5,105 nucleotides of DNA from Oscillospiraceae bacterium (lineage in GTDB: Bacteria; Bacillota_A; Clostridia; Saccharofermentanales; Saccharofermentanaceae): the NCBI GenBank assembly GCA_902803365.1, contig CADCPU010000063.1, positions 1-5,105 of the forward strand, written 5' to 3'. Within the stretch, counting starts at the first letter, position 1. The number at the start of each line of letters is the position of its first letter. The notes under the pieces were generated by a model that was given only the letters and a program-made list of their open reading frames with translations, was not told the DNA's origin and ran no database searches. Below, piece after piece: positions 1 through 5,105 of this stretch. The translations under genes were made by a program, and so were the position numbers.

Positions 1-1134
1 ACTGATCTTCCTGAGGCTCTCCTTGGTCGACTCCACATCACCGGGATTCTTCTCGGCCAGAGCCGTCAGACCGACGATCGCATTCATAGGAGTGCGGATG
101 TCATGCGACATTGTGGAGAGAAAGTCAGTCTTTGCCTTATTCGCAGATTCGGCTTTCCTTGCAGTGATCTGAAGGTGCTTGTTAAGGTAAAGCACATAGA
201 ACATGTCACTTAAGAACAGGATGAGCAGACCGGCTGAGACTACACCGAACAATACCCAGTTGCTGTTCTCGACTCTGAGGTCCTCAGCCGGAACGAGTCC
301 CAGCAGCGTCCAGCCTTTTGTGGACGACATGGGTGTATAGGCAAGAACGCATTCCTGTCCATGAGAATTCATCATCTGAATGGAACCAGTAGTAGAAGTT
401 ATCGTGTCGAACATTTCCTTGGATGATTCAGGATCCGTCTGATTATATGATTTGTAGAATTCAAAAAAATTCGAATTCTTATAGTTATATCCTTTGAGGA
501 TGTAATCGCCGTTGGAATCGATCATGGACAGTTCGGCATTTACAAGCTCTGTCTGAGGGAAGACCCACTTCTGTTCAAGGGCGGAGATGGGAACGACACG
601 CATAAGAACCGCGGTATTGTATGAATCAGTGTCAGGATCATACAGATTCACGATATTGCAGAAGGCAAGTGATTGCTCGCCGTTCATCGGGTTTGTATAA
701 GCGCGGGTAATATTGATAGACTTCCCGATCTCATCGATCCAGTTGGTGTTCTTCAGAAGATCAAGACTCTGATAGGAGATATCATACGCATTGGCCGTAC
801 CGGTCTTCGGACGTGTCGACAATCCGGTGAGGGTGTCGAGCAGGACCAGATGTGCGGAAGTATTCTCGAGCACATGAGACGAACGGATATATTCGATCGC
901 CTCTTCCAAGGTCATGTTACTGCTGTTGATGTACTGCGCCCAAACGTCACAGACCCGCTGTTCGCCTTCCAGATAATTCCCGGTCACGTTCTCCATTGTG
1001 ACCGTAGTGTTCTCAAAGTATTCTATCTGCCTGCGGTAATAATCCTCGCTCTCGTATCCGGAGTAGAGTACTACGAAGCTCAATATGGCTGCTATTATGA
1101 CAACATTGACTATAACGATTAAGAACTTTCTCAT
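1..1134 (-). CDS. Membrane sensor histidine kinase, N-terminal 378 residues (3' end outside window)
   Basis: This is the sensor half of a two-component histidine kinase. Residues 4-24 form a hydrophobic membrane segment after MRK, residues 25-292 form an extracellular sensing domain, and a second membrane segment starts at W293 and ends near 316. A short linker without a recognisable HAMP domain leads to the HisKA dimerisation/phosphoacceptor motif [19 protein letters not shown], with His344 as the predicted phosphorylated residue. The layout of two membrane helices around about 270 extracellular residues fits Cache-type ligand sensors, though I assign that fold by layout, not by motif. The ATP-binding domain and any receiver domain of a hybrid kinase would lie beyond position 1. 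The reading frame is open to the window edge with no frameshift. The ATG at 1134 is chosen as start, but an in-frame TTG at 1143 sits better relative to the ribosome binding site. The ligand and partner regulator are unknown. Confidence 0.93.
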   Translation of the reverse strand, partial: MRKFLIVIVNVVIIAAILSFVVLYSGYESEDYYRRQIEYFENTTVTMENVTGNYLEGEQRVCDVWAQYINSSNMTLEEAIEYIRSSHVLENTSAHLVLLDTLTGLSTRPKTGTANAYDISYQSLDLLKNTNWIDEIGKSINITRAYTNPMNGEQSLAFCNIVNLYDPDTDSYNTAVLMRVVPISALEQKWVFPQTELVNAELSMIDSNGDYILKGYNYKNSNFFEFYKSYNQTDPESSKEMFDTITSTTGSIQMMNSHGQECVLAYTPMSSTKGWTLLGLVPAEDLRVENSNWVLFGVVSAGLLILFLSDMFYVLYLNKHLQITARKAESANKAKTDFLSTMSHDIRTPMNAIVGLTALAEKNPGDVESTKESLRKIS

Positions 1135-1148
1135 ACTCTGCAACAATA

Positions 1149-1154
1149 CTCCTT
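1149..1154 (-). promoter_or_regulatory. Ribosome binding site of the histidine kinase gene
   Basis: AAGGAG on the minus strand. It lies 14 bases before the ATG at 1134, which is unusually far. It lies 5 bases before an in-frame TTG (1141-1143) and 2 bases before another TTG (1144-1146). The site therefore favours the TTG at 1143, which would add three residues (start, Gln, Ser) before the annotated Met. Confidence 0.6.
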
Positions 1155-1186
1155 GAGGGCACATATAACCTTACATTAAGTAATTA

Positions 1187-1212
1187 ACATATATATTTTA
1201 CATATATATTTT
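1187..1212. repeat. 13-bp perfect tandem duplication upstream of kinase gene
   Basis: The unit ACATATATATTTT occurs twice back to back (1187-1199 and 1200-1212) and a third copy begins (ACATT at 1213-1217). On the minus strand each unit reads AAAATATATATGT, so the duplication doubles a -10-like AT-rich block 53-78 bases before the kinase start codon. It may affect promoter spacing, or may simply be replication slippage in AT-rich DNA. Confidence 0.85.
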
Positions 1213-1358
1213 ACATTGAGATTCAAGCGATTGATACCGTTTGCAGAATATTAACGCAATTATTACAAAGTGAGTGTTTGACGGATAGTTAAGTTTATCA
1301 GGAATTAAATGTACTATATTGATTACTACAACAACAAAAGAATTCAGGTCAAATGAAA

Positions 1359-1388
1359 AGAGACTGGGAAATTACTTCTCCAGTCTCT
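1359..1388 (-). terminator. Rho-independent terminator after the 297-residue lipoprotein gene
   Basis: A perfect 9-bp stem (AGAGACTGG at 1359-1367 with CCAGTCTCT at 1380-1388) closes a 12-base loop. Read on the minus strand it is followed by a T-rich tail (TTTCATTT, 1358-1351), and it lies 81 bases past the stop codon of the lipoprotein gene. The plus-strand side also has a T-rich tail (CTTTGTTTT, 1389-1397), so it could act in both directions. No plus-strand gene nearby needs it. It separates the lipoprotein transcript from the kinase gene. Confidence 0.8.
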
Positions 1389-1468
1389 CTTTGTTTTCTG
1401 TTGGTACCTCTTCAAATCAAAGCCATTCTTAACTTAATGACATTGCTCTTTTAAAGACCCGCGTTAAC

Positions 1469-2362
1469 TTATTTAAAGGCAACCTCTGTCCATTCCCTGT
1501 CGACAAGGTCGGAAGGAAGTTCGCCGATGATTGTGTTCTTGGCATCGAAGTACTTTTCCCGAGCCTCCATACCCGTAGCGAGAGCATCTGTTCTTTCCAT
1601 GCCGCCCTTGCCTTCGAAATAAAGGTATTCGGCATCTTGAGGAAGACCGACCGTGTCACTGCCATCCTTGAAGTGGACCTCCAATTCGAATGCGAGGTCA
1701 AGGCACTTGTACTCGGCGTTATATTCGTAAACGCTTAAGACCTCAACGGTGTCGGACTGCCAGCTATATGCACAGAAATGGTTTCCGCCACAGTATTCGA
1801 GATCATATTTGTCCCAGCCTGCGGCAGCGATCCTGTAGTCATCTCCGATCATGGTTACGAGTCCGAAAACGCGGATGCGCGCCCAGTTCTCGCCGTCTAT
1901 CCACTGCTCGCCGATGATGAGCTCCTGTGTGCCATCGCCGTCTACATCGTAAAGCATGTATGAGAATGAATCCTCATAGACGTTTGAAAGAGGAAGAGCT
2001 ACCGTGCCTTCCGGAGGCTGCTCACCCTCTAAATCAGCGTCAGGGCCGTAATACCAGGTACCATTAGGATTGCTTAATGCCTTCTTATAATCTTCAATGA
2101 ATCTCTCATAAGGATTAGAAGAAACGGGCTCTGAAGAAGCTTCAGTTGTATCTTCCGTTGAAGCCTCAGTTACTTCAGTTGTATCCTCCGTTGAAGCCTC
2201 AGTTGCTTCAGCAGTAGTAGTTGTTGTTGCCGCAGCTTCAGTTTCAAAAGTTTCCTGAGTCGTGTCATCGACATTCTGATCGTTATTGCAGGCTGAAAAT
2301 GATACTGCCATAACCATGCAGATAATTGCTGATGCTGCCTTTGTAAAAATCTTCCTTTTCAT
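1469..2362 (-). CDS. Putative surface lipoprotein with Thr/Glu-rich linker and DxDxDG calcium-loop-like motif
   Basis: The 297-residue protein begins with a lipoprotein signal peptide: basic MKRK, a hydrophobic stretch to residue 22 and a lipobox ending FSAC. Cys25 is the predicted lipid-attachment residue; Phe at position -3 is less usual than Leu. Residues about 34-82 are low-complexity, rich in Thr, Glu, Ala and Ser, and include an 11-residue repeat (TEASTEDTTEV/A) present twice. This is probably an extended spacer holding the globular part away from the membrane. Residues about 84-297 form that part. It includes YDVDGDGTQELIIG, in which D139, D141, D143 and E147 match the calcium-binding loop of FG-GAP/VCBS-type propeller repeats and EF-hand loops. 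Only one such motif is present, too few for a full propeller. The start is supported by GAGGTG at 2369-2374, six bases before the ATG. No enzymatic motif was seen, so the function is unknown. Confidence 0.92.
   Translation of the reverse strand: MKRKIFTKAASAIICMVMAVSFSACNNDQNVDDTTQETFETEAAATTTTTAEATEASTEDTTEVTEASTEDTTEASSEPVSSNPYERFIEDYKKALSNPNGTWYYGPDADLEGEQPPEGTVALPLSNVYEDSFSYMLYDVDGDGTQELIIGEQWIDGENWARIRVFGLVTMIGDDYRIAAAGWDKYDLEYCGGNHFCAYSWQSDTVEVLSVYEYNAEYKCLDLAFELEVHFKDGSDTVGLPQDAEYLYFEGKGGMERTDALATGMEAREKYFDAKNTIIGELPSDLVDREWTEVAFK
2140..2205 (-). repeat. 33-bp tandem repeat, two copies, inside lipoprotein linker
   Basis: Two adjacent 33-bp units (2140-2172 and 2173-2205) match at 31 of 33 positions, with differences at the 14th and last bases on the plus strand. 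Each unit encodes 11 residues of the Thr/Glu-rich linker. Because 33 is divisible by three, gain or loss of a unit would change linker length without breaking the frame. Confidence 0.9.
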
Positions 2363-2523
2363 TTGTTACACCTCATATTCAGTTTTGTACTTCTCAGAGA
2401 TAAATTCTTCATACTTATCTTCCATCATCAAACTATTAGTTCTTATCTCTAAAGCAACACCTATATATTACCACAATCAAAAAACTTAGTTTAATTCGGG
2501 TGTGACCAGGGTACTTCTCAAAG
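2363..2523. other. Intergenic spacer between the two lipoprotein genes
   Basis: In this 161-base AT-rich gap I found no strong terminator for the upstream solute-binding gene; the only T-run, near 2478-2483 on the minus strand, follows a short GC-poor palindrome. I also found no convincing promoter for the downstream lipoprotein. Two minor repeats are present: a 10-bp direct repeat GTACTTCTCA (2387-2396 and 2511-2520) and an 8-bp inverted repeat AGAGATAA/TTATCTCT (2396-2403 and 2443-2450). Read-through from the solute-binding gene, making the pair an operon, is possible but unproven. Confidence 0.55.
2369..2374 (-). promoter_or_regulatory. Ribosome binding site of the 297-residue lipoprotein gene
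   Basis: GAGGTG on the minus strand, six bases before the ATG at 2362. It fixes the start that also gives an intact signal peptide. Confidence 0.75.
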
Positions 2524-4896
2524 TTATTTCCTCTCATCCAGAACTTTCTGTGCTCTGTCGTTAATAACCTTTGCGACATCCTCAAATGATTTTTGTCCTT
2601 CGAGATACGCAGGGATCTCTTCATAGATAATGAGCGAGATACTGTGGTAAACAAAACTCGCTGTTGTTGCCGTAGAGAGCTGCTCGATATATCTGTCAGC
2701 AAGCTCAGTGTCGAGAGTCTTTCCTCCCCTCGCATACATATTTCCCCCGTTCCCGGAATACCTCTTATTGTTCTCATCAATCTCCATAAGAGCAATATCC
2801 TTAGCGCACTTCTTGTTGATAGGAATATTCATGAACAACGTTTTCTGAATATCCTCCGAAAGAAGTATGCTCAAGAACTGTTTGCACGCGTCTACATCTT
2901 TGGTATGTGAAGAGATCGAGACTGCAATATCGGAGCCTACCGTCGCTGTTCTTCCGTCAACTGAAGGATAGCCGCAGATCACAGGATCACCATAATCCAT
3001 CGCAAAAGCTCCGTACTCATAAAAACCGAAGATCACTGTTGGTTGAACGAGCATATCTTTCTTTGCATCCACCAGATCGCCCCATTCAGCATCGATGTCC
3101 TTGCCTTCATAAAAACCCTTCGAAGGAAGCAAACTGCAATAGTCGAGGATCGCTCTAAAATCATCACTGTTCACATCGATCTTTCCGTCTTTTATAAACT
3201 TCTCGCTCGTGTTCGCGAAAAACCTGGTTGCGACTTCCAATCTCGAGAATGACAACTGGTGATCGTACAAAGGATCAGCTCCATTGCAAGTTGTCTGAAC
3301 CATGGTTTCATACTCTTCAAAAGTTAATCCGTTCCTGCCGCCAATCACATCGTCCGAAGCCAGGAGACAGTCAATGTAGAAACCTATGGGAAACTGATAG
3401 AGAGCACCATTGATCTTTGAAGCCTCAATAGCATTCATGAAATAATCGTCTTCATTAATGCCGCTCTCGTTCTTTAGATAGTCAGCCAAGTCAATGAAGC
3501 ATTCACTGTTGGAAAGCTGCTCATTCGCACCATTGGTTATGAGGATATCAGGTCCATCCCCTGCCGTAAGATCAACCGTCAGACGGTCTGATACCGATGC
3601 ATAGGAATTGAGACTTGCAAGAGTTGCCTTATCCGCATTGTCACTATTGGAATAGTCAATCTCGCTGTTTGCTTTATATCTGTTATCGAAAAGCATATAT
3701 GACGTAGCACTCTCAATGTTAAAACTCATAATCGCTTTTGAGATGCTGTAATCAAGATCTTCAGTTGAAGCTACAGTAAGGATGTTTTTTCCGGCTGCGG
3801 GATATTCATCTGTCCTGGTAAATGTGCAGATCGCATTACGGATCTGGTTAGCACCTACATATCTGGATGAATAACTGAAGACCAATCTGTCTTCATCCGC
3901 ATACTTTAATTCCGAATTGTTTACGAGAAATCTGTTACAGACAGAACAATTAAATGACAGTGTCATATAGCATGTGCCTTCATCCACATCGATGTTGTAA
4001 ACTCCGCTGTCAGTTATCGATACGAGTTTGCCGTTGCAATATGTGAGATTACGAAGCGGGATCTTGATATATTCCATCTCATCAAGCGCACTGATCTCAC
4101 CTGAATCAAGATCGACCAGACAATACCTTATCTGTTCAAAATTATAGTTAGAAGATGTGCGGCCCCAGATGACGAGCTTATTCTCACCTGCACAGATGAT
4201 ACCTTCCGCATATCTGATATTGAAATCAGATTCAAGATTATTCAAGGTTACATCCTGCTTAACAGTTCCTTCGGAAGGATCAACGAGTTCGATCCTCGTA
4301 GTATTTTCCTGCTTAAGGACTGCGATATCTTTTCCGACAAATGTGAATCTGCTGGTCATCAGAAAGTCCGGTGAGTTCTCTGTAATAACGATCTTGTTAT
4401 CGGGTGAGACACTTCCGGTCTTCTCATCTATCGGATATAGGTATTGTTCGTATGACGCAAAATCGAATCCCTCAATATACAACCTATCTCCTTGGACCAT
4501 ACGCTCGAGACTGACATCATAGCCAAACTCATTACTGATGACATGATCGCACACCTGATTGTCATCTTTATCAAACGACATAATGTGATATACCGGCAAT
4601 TGAGGTCCGGTCTCTGACAAAAAGATCCACGTACGGTCGCCAAAATATGTGATATCTGATATGAGATAGTCTCCGATCGTTTTCTCCAGCTTATCGAAAA
4701 TAGCCGTATCTTCGGTAAAGTCGTACCACGATAGCCCATCCGGGAGCTTATCAGGCATTGTGTCGCTTAAAAGAAGTTCTGAATCATCTGCGATCACAGT
4801 GTTGTCTTTCTTTTTCTCGCACCCTGTCGCGAAAAAAGACAATAACAACGAAGCCACCACTAAGGCCGACCCCGCCTTCTTTACAGTTCTTTTCAT
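2524..4896 (-). CDS. Lipid-anchored family 1 extracellular solute-binding protein with N-terminal beta-propeller-like domain
   Basis: The 790-residue protein has a clear lipoprotein signal: MKRTVKK, a hydrophobic core at 10-22 and lipobox FATGC with Cys26. Residues about 40-365 are rich in short strand-turn patterns such as FVGKDIAVL (187-195), RIELVDPSEG (201-210) and CNGKLVSITDSGVYNIDV (287-304), like WD40/YVTN-type propeller blades. Residues about 370-790 resemble ABC-importer binding proteins of the sugar-binding family 1. Matches include TAGDGPDILI (444-453), GALYQFPIGFYID (497-509), the SSHTKDVDACKQFLSILLSEDIQ region (662-684) and a helical end with EEIPAYLEGQKSFEDVA (759-775). Ordinary members have about 400-550 residues, so the extra half explains the length. 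The start follows GGAGG at 4904-4908 with a 7-base spacer. No permease or ATPase gene is in view, so it may use a distant transporter or act as a ligand receptor. The ligand is unknown; sugar is only a family-level guess. Confidence 0.93.
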   Translation of the reverse strand: MKRTVKKAGSALVVASLLLSFFATGCEKKKDNTVIADDSELLLSDTMPDKLPDGLSWYDFTEDTAIFDKLEKTIGDYLISDITYFGDRTWIFLSETGPQLPVYHIMSFDKDDNQVCDHVISNEFGYDVSLERMVQGDRLYIEGFDFASYEQYLYPIDEKTGSVSPDNKIVITENSPDFLMTSRFTFVGKDIAVLKQENTTRIELVDPSEGTVKQDVTLNNLESDFNIRYAEGIICAGENKLVIWGRTSSNYNFEQIRYCLVDLDSGEISALDEMEYIKIPLRNLTYCNGKLVSITDSGVYNIDVDEGTCYMTLSFNCSVCNRFLVNNSELKYADEDRLVFSYSSRYVGANQIRNAICTFTRTDEYPAAGKNILTVASTEDLDYSISKAIMSFNIESATSYMLFDNRYKANSEIDYSNSDNADKATLASLNSYASVSDRLTVDLTAGDGPDILITNGANEQLSNSECFIDLADYLKNESGINEDDYFMNAIEASKINGALYQFPIGFYIDCLLASDDVIGGRNGLTFEEYETMVQTTCNGADPLYDHQLSFSRLEVATRFFANTSEKFIKDGKIDVNSDDFRAILDYCSLLPSKGFYEGKDIDAEWGDLVDAKKDMLVQPTVIFGFYEYGAFAMDYGDPVICGYPSVDGRTATVGSDIAVSISSHTKDVDACKQFLSILLSEDIQKTLFMNIPINKKCAKDIALMEIDENNKRYSGNGGNMYARGGKTLDTELADRYIEQLSTATTASFVYHSISLIIYEEIPAYLEGQKSFEDVAKVINDRAQKVLDERK

Positions 4897-4903
4897 ATAT
4901 ATT

Positions 4904-4908
4904 CCTCC
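4904..4908 (-). promoter_or_regulatory. Ribosome binding site of the solute-binding protein gene
   Basis: GGAGG (within CTGGAGGAAT) on the minus strand, seven bases before the ATG at 4896. The near-ideal motif and spacing settle the start. Confidence 0.85.
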
Positions 4909-4929
4909 AGCTTAAACTATTCCCCCACA

Positions 4930-4942
4930 GACGGATACCGTC
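4930..4942 (-). promoter_or_regulatory. Short hairpin or operator at the predicted transcript start
   Basis: Plus-strand GACGGATACCGTC holds 5-bp inverted arms (GACGG/CCGTC) around three bases. It lies just downstream of the predicted -10 box, so it would be within about the first 15 bases of the mRNA. It could be a 5' stabilising hairpin or a repressor site over the start point; the arms are short, so chance is not excluded. Confidence 0.35.
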
Positions 4943-4950
4943 CGCCAATT

Positions 4951-4979
4951 ATTCTATATTAAAGAAACAGTTATGGAAA
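4951..4979 (-). promoter_or_regulatory. Candidate sigma-A promoter for the solute-binding protein gene
   Basis: On the minus strand a -35-like TTTCCA (4974-4979, 4/6 to consensus) is followed by exactly 17 bases and a -10 TAGAAT (4951-4956, 5/6). Transcription would begin near 4944-4945, giving a leader of about 50 bases before the ATG at 4896. The region is AT-rich and correctly placed. Confidence 0.5.
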
Positions 4980-5055
4980 GTTTGATGGATAGAATATTAT
5001 GAACTGCATCCACATTGGCATTAGTTGGGTCCTCTTCTCCCTCCTTCAGTTCCCA

Positions 5056-5103
5056 TTAGAGTTCGCTGGGAGCCATAACGTCAAGTGCTTTACAGACGTC
5101 GTC
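5056..5103 (-). CDS. C-terminal tail of an unidentified gene (5' part outside window)
   Basis: Only 15 codons and a TAA stop (5056-5058) are visible, encoding DDVCKALDVMAPSEL. The frame is chosen because 8 of 15 codons begin with G, a typical coding signature, whereas the other open minus-strand frame (ending with TGA at 5046-5048) lacks it. No family can be named from so little. The same signature continues beyond the stop to about 4990 (11 of the next 22 codons begin with G), so the stop may be recent and the gene shortened. No clear terminator follows; a weak TCCCA/TGGGA pairing overlaps the end. The other frame remains a possible alternative. Confidence 0.4.
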   Translation of the reverse strand, partial: DDVCKALDVMAPSEL

Positions 5104-5105
5104 AG

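Larger units (their letters stand above)
1135..1468. other. Intergenic region between lipoprotein gene and kinase gene
   Basis: This 334-base stretch carries no convincing gene on either strand. In minus-strand order it holds a hairpin terminator (1359-1388), an AT-rich segment likely to contain the kinase promoter, a 13-bp tandem duplication (1187-1212) and the kinase ribosome binding site. The best promoter match I could find on the minus strand is TTGCGT (1254-1259) and TATCAA (1231-1236) with a 17-base spacer. That is only 3/6 and 4/6 to the sigma-A consensus, so it is not listed as a feature. The 80 bases between the lipoprotein stop codon and the terminator look like an ordinary 3' untranslated segment. 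Confidence 0.7.

Noticed and set aside
457..478. Seven-A run (463-469) between two GAATTC sites inside the kinase gene, considered as a slippage or phase-variation tract
   Set aside because: Seven bases is short for phase variation, the AT-rich arms are only 6 bp, and the frame is intact and encodes ordinary residues.
673..1122. Plus-strand open frame of 149 codons
   Set aside because: It lies wholly antisense to the kinase sensing domain, has no recognisable family or ribosome binding site, and the minus-strand frame has clear kinase features.
1278..1320. Plus-strand TTGACG considered as a promoter -35
   Set aside because: No -10 element at proper spacing and no plus-strand gene downstream.
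1352..1456. Plus-strand mini-frame of about 33 codons starting ATGAAAAGAG
   Set aside because: It runs through the terminator hairpin, has only a weak AGGT before it and no recognisable product.
1429..1701. Minus-strand frame of 90 codons
   Set aside because: It overlaps the 3' end of the lipoprotein gene in another frame, without a good ribosome binding site or coding features of its own.
2436..2795. Minus-strand frame of 119 codons
   Set aside because: It overlaps the solute-binding protein C-terminus in another frame; the main frame matches a known family here.
4971..5021. Minus-strand 16-codon frame (MPMWMQFIIFYPSNFP) with AGAGG nine bases upstream
   Set aside because: Possible leader peptide, but it ends inside the predicted promoter, so it would not be on the solute-binding transcript; too short to support.
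4999..5105. Plus-strand frame open to the window end
   Set aside because: Its codons sit exactly opposite the minus-strand coding frame and its C-rich third positions mirror that frame's G-rich first positions, so it is a shadow.

Overview
The window looks like part of a chromosome from a low-to-moderate GC, Gram-positive member of the Bacillota, most likely a gut- or rumen-type clostridium (Lachnospiraceae/Oscillospiraceae-like). This rests on three things: strong AGGAGG-type ribosome binding sites, lipoproteins with a positively charged N-terminus followed by a Cys lipobox, and a membrane sensor kinase of the large extracellular-domain, HAMP-less type common in those families. The genus cannot be told from the sequence. 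All recognisable genes are on the minus strand, so transcription runs from high to low coordinates.

In transcription order: (1) 5056-5105 is the tail of an upstream gene of unknown function, whose reading frame keeps a coding-like composition past its stop codon. (2) A sigma-A-like promoter at 4951-4979 and a short hairpin at the predicted transcript start precede a 790-residue lipoprotein (2524-4896). That protein joins a beta-propeller-like N-terminal half to a family 1 extracellular solute-binding domain. (3) After a 161-base gap comes a 297-residue lipoprotein (1469-2362) with a Thr/Glu-rich repetitive linker and a DxDxDG calcium-loop-like motif. (4) A hairpin terminator (1359-1388) closes that gene. 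(5) An AT-rich intergenic stretch with a 13-bp tandem duplication follows. (6) The 5' part of a sensor histidine kinase gene (1-1134) runs off the window just after the phosphoacceptor His motif.

The three main proteins are all predicted to sit at or face the cell surface: two lipid-anchored proteins and one membrane kinase with an extracellular ligand domain. No permease or ATPase gene is visible, so the solute-binding protein is an orphan within this window. A shared role in sensing an extracellular ligand is possible but is inference from proximity only. No mobile element, CRISPR array, tRNA or rRNA was seen, and no clear evidence of a previously undescribed system. The most distinctive items are the propeller/solute-binding fusion and the apparently shortened gene at the right edge.
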